From positions 4,216,501 through 4,280,500 of the forward strand of contig NZ_CP040094.1 of NCBI RefSeq assembly GCF_013343235.1: a stretch of DNA of 64,000 nucleotides, given 5' to 3'. The position numbers were made by a program, and so were the translations under genes. The DNA is from Nostoc sp. TCL240-02 (lineage in GTDB: Bacteria > Cyanobacteriota > Cyanobacteriia > Cyanobacteriales > Nostocaceae). The first letter of the stretch is position 1; every line of letters starts with the position of its first letter. Shown piece by piece: positions 9,247 to 17,014 of this stretch. Under the pieces are notes generated by a model, which saw only the letters and a program-made list of their open reading frames with translations, was not told the DNA's origin and did no database searches.

Positions 9247-10281
9247 TTGGCTCTTTTCCCACTCTAATCGTTGAGATGTCTGTCTCAGGTCTCCCCTGGA
9301 TGAGTCCTGTCTATTCATGACTCACTACCACATAATCTTTCTGGCGAGAAAAAATTATTCTCACCATATTCACTCCCCACATCCATATTTTGACTTTGCA
9401 TCCAATCGGAAGCTATTTAAGGCTTTTAAACCGAGCCGGACAAAACTTATTTATTAACTATACATTTCATGAAAAAAGTCATTAATTTGTTTGTACCGAG
9501 CTTAGAAAAATATCTTAATATTCATTTAATTAGGTATTTAATGAACATTTGAACTTTAACCATAAAGTGTTTTGAGAACATATTGAACCCTGATAGGATT
9601 GGAATTAATCTGATTTATTAATAATTTTAATATTTAAGGTAGGTTCGGATTCTGCTATAAAAATCACAGTTGCTTTATAAATTGATTATGTTTCCTTCAT
9701 AAATTCATTATATTGATTTAAATGTAAAACGAATATTTATTTTGTCATCATTTATATAAATAGTTGAATCAGATTAGATTGCAAATTGTTGCTTTGCAAA
9801 ATACATATTGCATATATCAAAATGTAATTAATGAACATTTATTTTGGTATATATGTATACTGTTTATCTACATTTCTTTGTCTAGAGCTAAAAGTATTTG
9901 AAAAATAATATCATCACTTTTATCGATATACTTGCGTTTACATGAGGCTTTACCAACGAGGGTAGGTTTAAAACCTGTAATTTATGCTGTATGGGAATAG
10001 CTGATTAGCGGCTGCTGCCTCCAGTCAGATATCGAGTCATAGACTCAATGAATGCGTTCCTATGCTCCGCATGGGAACGAGGAAAATTTAAGCATTAGTA
10101 ATTATTATTGGCAATAATTTGCATTTATTTTTGATTTAAAAAATGATTTGTCATTGTGTTCAAAATCATCGATTTTTTATAAAGTGAAAGTGAGTTTTGA
10201 ATACAAAATAATAAAAGATTAGGATAATATGATGATTAATGCACAAACAGATTGATAGGCAAAATTGCCAAGGGATTATTA
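9247..10281. promoter_or_regulatory. Long divergent control region between patB and fdxB
   Basis: About one kilobase of AT-rich DNA between two divergent nitrogen-fixation genes. It holds one NtcA-type palindrome (9847-9860) and a hairpin repeat at 10055-10079 (CGTTCCTATGC / GCATGGGAACG). No credible gene is present. Its length suggests several start sites or distant activator sites. Confidence 0.5.
9847..9860. promoter_or_regulatory. Candidate NtcA-binding site
   Basis: GTATATATGTATAC matches the NtcA consensus GTA-N8-TAC. It lies about 600 bases before the patB start and 420 before fdxB. No unmistakable TAN3T box occurs 22-23 bases downstream on the plus strand, so which gene it serves, if any, is open. 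Both neighbours are expected to respond to nitrogen deprivation. Confidence 0.45.
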
Positions 10282-10575
10282 ATGGCACAACTAACAGGTT
10301 TGACATTTGGCGGTAAAGCTTGGACACCAAAATTCGCTCAAGAAATTGACAAGGATAAATGTATCGGCTGTGGCAGATGTGTTAAAGTCTGCGGGTACAA
10401 TGTGCTAGGTTTGAAGGCACTCAATGAAGAAGGCGAATTTGTAGATGACGAAGATGATGACGAAATTGAACGGAAAGTAATGGCAGTTACCTCTCCAGAA
10501 AACTGTATTGGTTGTGAAGCGTGTTCGCGGATTTGTCCGAAAAATTGCTACACCCATGTTGCAGTAAATAATTAG
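10282..10575 (+). CDS. fdxB: Ferredoxin III, nitrogenase-associated 4Fe-4S ferredoxin
   Basis: A 97-residue ferredoxin from the ATG at 10282, which follows AAGGGATTATTA; an upstream TTG at 10252 is in frame but less likely. It has [14 protein letters not shown] (about residues 28-41) and [14 protein letters not shown] (about 75-88), two cysteine clusters of bacterial type, with an acidic insert between them ([11 protein letters not shown]). This matches the FdxB/ferredoxin III family associated with nif genes, probably passing electrons in nitrogen fixation. It sits between patB and the cox2 operon, as I recall for the patB - cox2 locus of Anabaena PCC 7120. Confidence 0.92.
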   Translation: MAQLTGLTFGGKAWTPKFAQEIDKDKCIGCGRCVKVCGYNVLGLKALNEEGEFVDDEDDDEIERKVMAVTSPENCIGCEACSRICPKNCYTHVAVNN

Positions 10576-10607
10576 AGTTTTTAGAGTTAGTCCAAATTGT
10601 TGTTAAC

Positions 10608-10805
10608 TCAAGGAGGCACTGTTTGTAAAAAGCGCAAATGCGCTAGGCAAGGTAACTTGAGGGGAATACTAAGTATTGACTGTAACTAATAAATAGTTCA
10701 TAGTAAACAAATCCGTAAATCGCAAAATGTCAGCTATTAACAAATTTAAACTTGCTGCTAATATAGCCTAATCAATATTAGGTCAACAGTGCCCTCTTGG
10801 AACAA
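10608..10805. repeat. About 190-bp segment bounded by inverted repeats
   Basis: CAAGGAGGCACTGTT at the left end and AACAGTGCCCTCTTG at the right are imperfect inverted repeats (13 of 15 pair). Between them are about 160 AT-rich bases without a gene. It could be a small non-autonomous element or a long RNA stem between fdxB and coxB. I saw no target duplication. Confidence 0.4.
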
Positions 10806-10941
10806 CGAGCTTTTTTGAAAGCAGGGGGCTAACTTTTTCATAGGAGTTGAAATATAATTTGTATTTTTTTGGGGGAAAGATATGGAAAAAATCTGGAAGT
10901 TTCCCCCATTTTTAATGGCTGCACGTTAGAAAGTTAATAAG

Positions 10942-11085
10942 TGAAAAGGGAAAAGGGAATGGGGACTGGGGACTAGGGAATAAGGACTAGGAAGACAAAG
11001 AATAGTTTTTCTAATAGCTAATACCTAATACCTAATACCTAATCACCAATCCCCAGTACCCAATACCCAGTACCTATAAAAGACT
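10942..11085 (+). repeat. Heptamer-type repeats before coxB
   Basis: Runs of GGGGACTGGGGACTAGGG and, after a short spacer, CTAATACCTAATACCTAAT and CCCAGTACCCAATACC. These degenerate 7-base units occur in opposite senses and could pair. They fill much of the 529-base stretch from fdxB to coxB, which otherwise shows only the inverted-repeat segment at 10608-10805. Confidence 0.65.
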
Positions 11086-11104
11086 GTTTACACAGGTAGC
11101 ATGT

Positions 11105-12094
11105 ATGCAACAAGTTCCTGTTTCACTATGGACTCTGGTTGCTGGGATAGTAGTTACAGCAATCAGTATTTGGATCGGTCAAAACCACACTCTCATGCCG
11201 GTGCAGGCATCGCTACAAGCGCCTTTGGTAGACGGTTTTTTCAACGTCATGTTTACCATTGCGATCGCACTCTTCTTGGTGGTAGAAGGAACCATTGTAC
11301 TTTTTTTGATTCAGTTTCGTCGCCGCAAGGGTGACGATACCGATGGCGTGCGAGTGGAAGGTAACGTTCCCTTAGAAATCTTTTGGACAGCAATTCCAAC
11401 AGTGATTGTCCTCTGTTTGGGCATCTACAGTGTAGATGTTTTTAACCGAATGGGCGGTTTTGAGCCTGCTGGTCATCCTCATTCAGCGGCTCATGTTGCT
11501 CATAAGTCGGGAACTGCTCTTGCAGCTACACTTAGCGATACCTCTGAAGCAACAACTGCACCATCAATTGCCCCAACAATCGGTATTGGCGCGTCTCCTC
11601 AAACCCTAAACAAACCAGCCGATTTAGTTGTTGATGTCAAAGGCATACAGTACGCCTGGTTATTTAATTACCCCGATAGTGGCATTACCTCTGGGGAATT
11701 GCACATACCCGTCGGTGCTGATGTGCAACTCAACCTTTCAGCACAAGATGTAATTCATTCATTTTGGGTTCCAAACTTCCGCTTGAAGCAAGATGCACTT
11801 CCCGGTATCCCCACCGAACTACGATTTGTTGCCACCAAACCAGGTACATATCCCGTAGTTTGTGCTGAGTTGTGCGGTGGTTATCACGGTTCGATGCGGA
11901 CACAGGTAATTGTCCACACACCGGAAGAATATAAAAGCTGGCAAACAGAGAACCAGATTGCTCAACAGCAAAACCTCAATCAAGTTGTTGCAGTTAATCC
12001 AGCCGACTTATCAACATCAGAGTTTCTCGCACCCCACACCCATGATATGGGCATTAATGCAGCAACTCTAGAGTCAGTAGTTATGAGTCATTAG
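11105..12094 (+). CDS. coxB: Cytochrome c oxidase subunit II (cox2 operon)
   Basis: A 329-residue membrane-anchored subunit that takes electrons from cytochrome c or plastocyanin through the CuA centre. Two N-terminal membrane segments (about 8-28 and 45-70) are followed by a hydrophilic cupredoxin domain. CuA ligands are visible: H218 in VIHSFW, then C253, C257, H261 and M264 in CAELCGGYHGSM. An Ala/Thr-rich stretch at about 125-170 is extra linker. The last residues and the stop codon are written in heptamer repeat DNA. It is first of coxB-coxA-coxC; by synteny with patB and fdxB this is the heterocyst oxidase set that protects nitrogenase from oxygen. Confidence 0.95.
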   Translation: MQQVPVSLWTLVAGIVVTAISIWIGQNHTLMPVQASLQAPLVDGFFNVMFTIAIALFLVVEGTIVLFLIQFRRRKGDDTDGVRVEGNVPLEIFWTAIPTVIVLCLGIYSVDVFNRMGGFEPAGHPHSAAHVAHKSGTALAATLSDTSEATTAPSIAPTIGIGASPQTLNKPADLVVDVKGIQYAWLFNYPDSGITSGELHIPVGADVQLNLSAQDVIHSFWVPNFRLKQDALPGIPTELRFVATKPGTYPVVCAELCGGYHGSMRTQVIVHTPEEYKSWQTENQIAQQQNLNQVVAVNPADLSTSEFLAPHTHDMGINAATLESVVMSH

Positions 12095-12213
12095 TCATTG
12101 GTCATTGGTCATTTGTCATTGGTCATTAGTTATTGGTAACTGACAAATGACAACGGACAAATGACAAAAGACAAAAAGACAAAGGACAAATGACAAATGA
12201 CAAACGACAAAGG
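12083..12213. repeat. Heptamer repeats filling the coxB-coxA junction
   Basis: Copies of GTCATTG/GTCATTT/GTCATTA on the left and of TGACAAA/GGACAAA on the right, in opposite sense, so the transcript could fold into a long hairpin. The coxB stop (12092-12094) lies in the first copies. The last copy leaves AAAGGA eight bases before the coxA ATG, where it can act as a ribosome site. Confidence 0.75.
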
Positions 12214-12221
12214 ACAAAAAT

Positions 12222-13910
12222 ATGACGCAGGTAGAATTTCCACGGAATACTCCACCAGAAGGAAAGAAACCGGAAATGGTGGCTGGCCACGCTTCCCATC
12301 CGAAGGCGTGGAAATGGCAAGATTATTTTACTTTTAATGTTGACCACAAGGTTATTGGTATTCAATACCTGGTGACGGCGTTTGTCTTCTATCTCATTGG
12401 CGGACTGATGGCGATCGCTCTGCGGGTCGAATTAGCAACACCAGATGCAGACGTACTCGACCCCAATCTGTATAACGCTTTCATGACCAATCACGGGACG
12501 ATTATGATCTTCCTGTGGATTGTCCCTAGCGCTATTGGCGGATTTGGTAACTATTTAGTGCCCTTGATGGTTGGTGCTAGGGATATGGCGTTTCCGAAGC
12601 TAAACGCGATCGCCTTTTGGTTAAACCCACCAGCTGGTGCGCTCATATTAGGTAGTTTCATTTTTGGCGGTTCGCAATCTGGTTGGACAGCTTACCCACC
12701 TTTGAGTTTGGTGACAGCGCCAATCGCTCAAACTATGTGGATACTTGCGATCGTTTTGGTGGGAACTTCCTCAATTTTGGGTTCGCTGAACTTCGTAATC
12801 ACCATTTTGATGATGAAGGTTCCGAGCATGAAATGGGATCAAGTGCCCCTATTCTGCTGGGCAATCTTGGCAACCTCACTGCTAGCACTTCTCTCCACAC
12901 CTGTATTAGCAGCCGGTTTAGTTTTGCTGTTGTTCGACCTCAACTTTGGTACATCCTTCTTTAAACCAGATGCAGGCGGTAACGTTGTAATTTATCAACA
13001 CTTATTCTGGTTTTATTCGCATCCGGCAGTATATTTAATGATTCTGCCTATCTTCGGCATCATGTCGGAGGTAATTCCAGTTCACTCCCGCAAGCCAATC
13101 TTTGGTTATAAAGCGATCGCTTACTCTAGTGTAGCCATCTGCGTTGTGGGTTTGTTCGTTTGGGTACACCACATGTTTACCAGTGGTACACCCGGCTGGA
13201 TGCGGATGTTCTTCACCATCTCCACTCTCATCGTTGCAGTTCCCACTGGCGTGAAGATTTTTGCCTGGGTTGCTACCCTTTGGGGTGGTAAAATCCGCTT
13301 CACAGGTGCGATGCTTTTCGCCATTGGCTTGTTGTCTATGTTTGTCATGGGTGGCTTAAGTGGTGTGACGATGGGAACAGCACCTTTTGATGTTCACGTC
13401 CACGACACATATTATGTTGTCGGACACTTCCATTACGTTCTGTTTGGCGGTTCCGTGTTTGGCATTTATGCCGGCATTTATCACTGGTTCCCCAAAATGA
13501 CCGGACGAATGCTGAATGAAAGCTTAGGACGGATTCACTTTGCTCTCACCTTCATCGGCACGAATCTCACCTTTTTACCCATGCACGAGTTGGGTTTGAA
13601 AGGAATGCCCCGACGAGTGGCAATGTATGACCCCCAATTTATCGACCTCAATCAAATTTGTACCTTCGGTTCAATTGTTTTGGGGATATCGGTAATTCCT
13701 TTCGCCATCAACATGATTTACAGTTGGTTGAAAGGGCCTTTGGCTGGTGATAATCCTTGGCAAGCTTTGACTTTAGAATGGACAACTAGCTCACCACCTG
13801 CAATTGAAAACTGGGAAGTATTGCCGGTTGTGACTCATGGCCCTTATGACTACGGTCACGATCATAGTAATGAAGTACAGCCATCAGCAACACCGGAAGC
13901 TAGTGCTTAG
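12222..13910 (+). CDS. coxA: Cytochrome c oxidase subunit I (cox2 operon)
   Basis: The 562-residue catalytic subunit of an aa3-type oxidase, reducing O2 to water with proton pumping. It has about 12 membrane segments. Ligands are visible: H91 in NHGTIMIF (low-spin haem), H267 and Y271 in YSHPAVY (CuB and the cross-linked Tyr), the HH pair in VHHMFTSG (about 316), and VVGHFHYVLFGG (about 398-409; both haems). YSHPAVY in place of GHPEVY marks the A2 type of haem-copper oxidases. The start ATG follows AAAGGACAAAAAT. The C-terminal tail is His-rich. It is cotranscribed with coxB and probably coxC. Confidence 0.97.
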   Translation: MTQVEFPRNTPPEGKKPEMVAGHASHPKAWKWQDYFTFNVDHKVIGIQYLVTAFVFYLIGGLMAIALRVELATPDADVLDPNLYNAFMTNHGTIMIFLWIVPSAIGGFGNYLVPLMVGARDMAFPKLNAIAFWLNPPAGALILGSFIFGGSQSGWTAYPPLSLVTAPIAQTMWILAIVLVGTSSILGSLNFVITILMMKVPSMKWDQVPLFCWAILATSLLALLSTPVLAAGLVLLLFDLNFGTSFFKPDAGGNVVIYQHLFWFYSHPAVYLMILPIFGIMSEVIPVHSRKPIFGYKAIAYSSVAICVVGLFVWVHHMFTSGTPGWMRMFFTISTLIVAVPTGVKIFAWVATLWGGKIRFTGAMLFAIGLLSMFVMGGLSGVTMGTAPFDVHVHDTYYVVGHFHYVLFGGSVFGIYAGIYHWFPKMTGRMLNESLGRIHFALTFIGTNLTFLPMHELGLKGMPRRVAMYDPQFIDLNQICTFGSIVLGISVIPFAINMIYSWLKGPLAGDNPWQALTLEWTTSSPPAIENWEVLPVVTHGPYDYGHDHSNEVQPSATPEASA

Positions 13911-13974
13911 TTGGTATATTCAGTATTGCGATCGCACCCAAAATCACTAAAACTTCTAGTCATTAGATTTGAAA

Positions 13975-14204
13975 ACTCGAAACTCCAAGCTTGGAACCCG
14001 AAACTTCAAGCTTGGAACACGAACGCCCGAATTCAATAAACGGACGCTTGAATTCAATAAACGGATGCCTGAATTCAATAAACGAACACCCGAATTCAAT
14101 AAACGGATGCCTGAATTCAATAAACGAACACCCGAATTCAATAAACGAACACCCGAATTCAGAAAACAAAAGCCCGAATTCAATAAACAAAACTCGGAAT
14201 TTTG
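13975..14204 (+). repeat. 21-bp tandem repeat array between coxA and coxC
   Basis: About ten head-to-tail copies of a 21-base unit. The first two read AACTNCAAGCTTGGAACNCGA; the rest read CCCGAATTCAATAAACGGATG with small changes, each holding an EcoRI-type GAATTC. Because the unit is a multiple of three and has few stops, several frames on both strands stay open for 70-90 codons; these are by-products, not genes. It fills almost all of the 350-base coxA-coxC gap. Confidence 0.9.
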
Positions 14205-14337
14205 AAAATTCCTGAACAAGTCAAGAGTTTGGCTAAACAAGGATTTTGGATAAAGAATGGAAATTTTGCTGGTTCAGATTTCATTCTTTATTCAAGCCTC
14301 CACAACAGACAGAGTAGATCGTATTGTCAATAAATCT

Positions 14338-14937
14338 ATGACTATAGCTACAACCACAAGCGAAGAACACAGTGCAGAACACGAAGAACATCCAGATTTA
14401 AGAGTTTGGGGATTGTTGACATTCCTCGCCTCTGAATCCTTGATGTTTGGGGGATTTTTTGCCACTTTCTTGTTTTTTAGAGGTATTACAGCAGTTTGGC
14501 CACCAGAAGGGAGTGAGGTAGAACTACTTGTGCCGACAATTAACACCATTATTCTGGTGTCTAGTAGTTTCGTGATTCACTTCGGTGATACGGCGATTAA
14601 AAAGAATAACGTCAAGGGAATGCAACTGTGGTATGCCATTACTGCAATCATGGGTGCAATTTTCTTGGGTGGTCAGGTTTATGAGTATTCAACATTAGGA
14701 TACGGACTGACTACCAACGTCTTTGCCAACTGCTTTTATATCATGACTGGGTTCCACGGTTTGCACGTTTTTGTGGGACTGTTATTGATATTACGTGCAT
14801 TGTGGCGATCGCGTCTCCCTGGTGAATATTCTGCAACCAATCATACTTTCATCGAAATGACAGAGATTTACTGGCACTTCGTAGACATTATCTGGATTGT
14901 CTTATTCACCTTAGTGTACGTTCTGACTTTGTTTTAA
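14338..14937 (+). CDS. coxC: Cytochrome c oxidase subunit III (cox2 operon)
   Basis: A 199-residue membrane protein from the ATG at 14338 (MTIATTTSEEHS), which fits the family N-terminus; an in-frame ATG at 14257 would add 27 residues. It has five hydrophobic segments, as expected for short bacterial subunit III. LTFLASESLMFGGFF (about 26-40), TGFHGLHVFVG (about 137-147) and the C-terminal EIYWHFVDIIWIVLF are characteristic. It completes the coxBAC set. The 21-bp array upstream separates it from coxA by more than usual and could affect its share of the transcript. Confidence 0.93.
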   Translation: MTIATTTSEEHSAEHEEHPDLRVWGLLTFLASESLMFGGFFATFLFFRGITAVWPPEGSEVELLVPTINTIILVSSSFVIHFGDTAIKKNNVKGMQLWYAITAIMGAIFLGGQVYEYSTLGYGLTTNVFANCFYIMTGFHGLHVFVGLLLILRALWRSRLPGEYSATNHTFIEMTEIYWHFVDIIWIVLFTLVYVLTLF

Positions 14938-15044
14938 TTTGGGTATGGGTATTAACAATTCGTAATTCGTAATTCGTAATTATGTTGAGTTATTGCCCAA
15001 TCCCCAATCCACAATCCCTAATTCCCTATTCCCCATTCCCTAAT
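14938..15044. repeat. Short repeats between coxC and the TPR-like gene
   Basis: AATTCGT units repeated three times (about 14957-14980), then CCCAATCCCCAATCC and CCCTATTCCCCATTCCC runs. They keep a frame open upstream of the next gene from 14982, but the encoded Pro/Ser-rich leader is repeat DNA. Confidence 0.6.
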
Positions 15045-15530
15045 ATGCAAGCTAATACAAACAAATTCTCATGGTTTCTGGTTCCAGATGATATCAAAAA
15101 CCTATTAATTTTAGCTGCACAAAACTGGGAGAACACATCAGAATCCGAAAAATATATTCAACAAGCTTTAGAGCAAACTGGTGAAAATACAGATGTATTA
15201 GTAGCAGCATATAGATTTTTCTATTATAAAAATAATTATTCTCTTGCACTACAAACAACAATCAAATTATTAGATAAAATTAAAGAACTAGAAAAATTTC
15301 CTGATAATTGGGAGCAACTTCAGCCTATATTAGTCAATCGCAAAGAAGACCCACAAATTCGATTGTACTTAAATGCTTATGCTGCTTCTGGATTAGTGCT
15401 AGCAAAGTTAGGAGAAATTGAGCAAGCCAAAAAAATCAGCACCAGAGTCAAACAGATAGATGAAAAAAATGATTTTGGTTCTGGTATTCTGCTGGATATT
15501 TTGACACATCCAGCAGAAGAAGACGATTAA
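15045..15530 (+). CDS. Small TPR-like protein of the cox2 cluster
   Basis: A 161-residue soluble, helical protein from the ATG at 15045 (MQANTNKFSWF); the longer frame from 14982 adds only repeat-encoded sequence. Two helix-turn-helix pairs resemble tetratricopeptide repeats: YIQQALEQTGENTDVLVAAY with YYKNNYSLALQTTIKLL, and LYLNAYAASGLVLAKLGE with IEQAKKISTRV. TPR proteins hold other proteins together. Its place just after coxC suggests an assembly or regulatory role for the heterocyst oxidase, but this is inference. I recall a hypothetical gene at the matching place after cox2 in Anabaena PCC 7120. Confidence 0.75.
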   Translation: MQANTNKFSWFLVPDDIKNLLILAAQNWENTSESEKYIQQALEQTGENTDVLVAAYRFFYYKNNYSLALQTTIKLLDKIKELEKFPDNWEQLQPILVNRKEDPQIRLYLNAYAASGLVLAKLGEIEQAKKISTRVKQIDEKNDFGSGILLDILTHPAEEDD

Positions 15531-15652
15531 TTAGTCAATGTGTGGAGATTGAGTACTGGGTACTGAAAAAGTATTCTTAAATATTTATTTCCTAGTCCCC
15601 AGCCCCTATTCCCTAGTCCCTATTTCTCTTTTATTCAGTCAAGGTGAAAATC

Positions 15653-15814
15653 ATGAACAATTGGTTATCTACTAAATCCTATTCTTTATTAGGAGCAAGT
15701 ACTGATAGTAACTCTATCATTCCTCCTATTAACATACCTACTAAACTTCCTGTAGGTAACATTCCTAATGTCTCACCGATCATTGTGATCCAATCTTCTC
15801 CACTATCAATTTAA
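15653..15814 (+). CDS. 53-residue hypothetical small protein
   Basis: An ATG at 15653 preceded by AAGGTG at a spacing of six bases opens a 53-codon frame ending at 15814, five bases before the cupin gene at 15820. The product begins MNNWLSTKSYSLLGAS and is rich in Ile, Pro and Ser (SIIPPINIPTKLPVGNIPN), without cysteines or a membrane helix. I recognise no family. The good ribosome site and the tight spacing to the next gene favour a real gene or a translated leader coupled to the cupin. Confidence 0.5.
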   Translation: MNNWLSTKSYSLLGASTDSNSIIPPINIPTKLPVGNIPNVSPIIVIQSSPLSI

Positions 15815-15819
15815 AAGTT

Positions 15820-16431
15820 ATGAAAGGTAGGGATTGGCTGCTAACAGGGGACGGTCAGCATCAAGCCTGTAAATCTGTAAGAGCATGGGATTTATTGAGA
15901 GAAAATTACCGCCTTTATCGGTTTTTAACTGAGGTGGAAGATGTTCTCAATAGCAGCGACAATGAAACCAATTGTCTGCCAGAAATTCGGATGCTCGTAA
16001 GGCGCTTGATGGTAAATTCCTATTGGGTGCAAAGTCAACATTTAGAACCTTCACCCAAAACGGGAAGCTCTGTTTTACTCCTATATGATGAATTGGGTTT
16101 TCCGTTAACAGTGCAAACAGTAACATTTGCACCGGGAACCCGTTCAAACATTCATAATCATGGAACATGGGGAATAGTAGCGGTGCTAAAAGGCCAGGAA
16201 AAAAATACTTTTTGGCGACGCACCAATAGCCCAGAATTTCAGGACAAGATTGAAGCAACGGGAGAAGTAACTCTTTTCCCAGGAGACATTATTAGCTTTA
16301 CTCCCGATGCAATTCACAGTGTAGAAGCAGTGGGTGATGAACCAACTGTGACTTTTAATATTTATGGCGAAACCGATCCAAATGAGAGATTTGAGTTTGA
16401 CTTAGTTAGCCATAAAGCGAGGAATTTTTAA
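15820..16431 (+). CDS. Cysteine dioxygenase-like cupin
   Basis: A 203-residue cupin of the type I cysteine dioxygenase/PCO-like group. Three Fe-binding histidines are visible: H112 and H114 in NIHNHGTWG and H166 in DAIHSVEAVG. The second cupin motif contains FPGDIISFTPDAIHS. Family members add O2 to a thiol (cysteine, mercaptopropionate or similar) to make a sulfinic acid; which thiol is used here is not known. It follows the 53-residue ORF and precedes the ArsC-like gene, with cysK downstream on the other strand, so thiol chemistry is a shared theme. An oxygen-consuming enzyme next to the oxidase genes is notable. Confidence 0.82.
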   Translation: MKGRDWLLTGDGQHQACKSVRAWDLLRENYRLYRFLTEVEDVLNSSDNETNCLPEIRMLVRRLMVNSYWVQSQHLEPSPKTGSSVLLLYDELGFPLTVQTVTFAPGTRSNIHNHGTWGIVAVLKGQEKNTFWRRTNSPEFQDKIEATGEVTLFPGDIISFTPDAIHSVEAVGDEPTVTFNIYGETDPNERFEFDLVSHKARNF

Positions 16432-16487
16432 TTTCATCGGTTCATAGTTGGCGCTTTAGCGCAAAAGAGTAATTAGGAGATAGTTGA

Positions 16488-16958
16488 ATGGCAAAGGTAA
16501 TTTTCTATAGCAAACCAGGCTGTAAAGGTGGTGTTAAGCAAAAAGTTTTGCTAACAGCTGCTGGTCATGAGGTGATACCACAAAACCTGCTAAAAGAACC
16601 TTGGACAGCTGAACGGTTGCGCTCATTTTTTGGCGATCGCCCCGTAGTCGAATGGTTCAATCCTTCCGCTCCCAAGATAAAATCTGGTGAGGTGGTTCCT
16701 GAAAAAGTGGATGAACAAACCGCTTTGGCGCTGATGCTGAAAGAACCACTGTTAATTCGCCGTCCTTTGTTAGAAGTAGGCGATCGCCGCGAAGTAGGAT
16801 TTGATGTCCAAAAGATTGATACTTGGATTGGCTTACAAGCTGTAGACGAATCCTTGCAAGAAGTCAGCGACAAGCTTCTGAAGCAAGACTTGCAAAACTG
16901 TTCCCACGGTAAAGATCATAGCCATCAACACCATAAGGAAGGCGGCTGTAAACATTAG
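16488..16958 (+). CDS. ArsC-like nitrogenase-associated protein
   Basis: A 156-residue thioredoxin-fold protein. YSKPGCKGGVKQKVLL near the N-terminus, WTAERLRSFFGDRPVVEWFN and LLIRRPLLEVGDRREVGFD (about 91-109) match the ArsC/Spx-related nitrogenase-associated family found in nif regions. The single Cys in KPGCKGG replaces the CX2C of glutaredoxins, so it is unlikely to be a true arsenate reductase. The C-terminal HSHQHHKEGGCKH tail could bind metal. It starts after TTAGGAGATAG, a good ribosome site, and shares orientation with the cupin gene. Confidence 0.8.
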   Translation: MAKVIFYSKPGCKGGVKQKVLLTAAGHEVIPQNLLKEPWTAERLRSFFGDRPVVEWFNPSAPKIKSGEVVPEKVDEQTALALMLKEPLLIRRPLLEVGDRREVGFDVQKIDTWIGLQAVDESLQEVSDKLLKQDLQNCSHGKDHSHQHHKEGGCKH

Positions 16959-16965
16959 ACATAAG

Positions 16966-16990
16966 AGAGACGTAGCATTGCTACGTCTCT
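16966..16990. terminator. Hairpin between convergent genes
   Basis: AGAGACGTAGCA and TGCTACGTCTCT pair perfectly around one base (T). It lies between the convergent ArsC-like and cysK genes and could serve both as a terminator, though a T tract is missing. The same GAGACGTAGC hairpin is a common dispersed repeat in Nostoc-type genomes. Confidence 0.55.
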
Positions 16991-17014
16991 ACAAGGGTTA
17001 TATCCCCACTCTCT

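Noticed and set aside
13975..14204. CRISPR array
   Set aside because: The 21-base units adjoin each other with no unique spacers and no cas genes are nearby; the array at 43735-44175 also lacks spacers of even size.
13956..14240. Open frames of 74-94 codons in several frames on both strands
   Set aside because: They arise from the 21-bp tandem array; a unit divisible by three without stops keeps many frames open. No start signals or family likeness.
14982..15044. Longer N-terminus of the TPR-like protein
   Set aside because: The extra 21 residues (Pro/Ser/Asn) come from intergenic repeat DNA; the ATG at 15045 begins the protein-like part.
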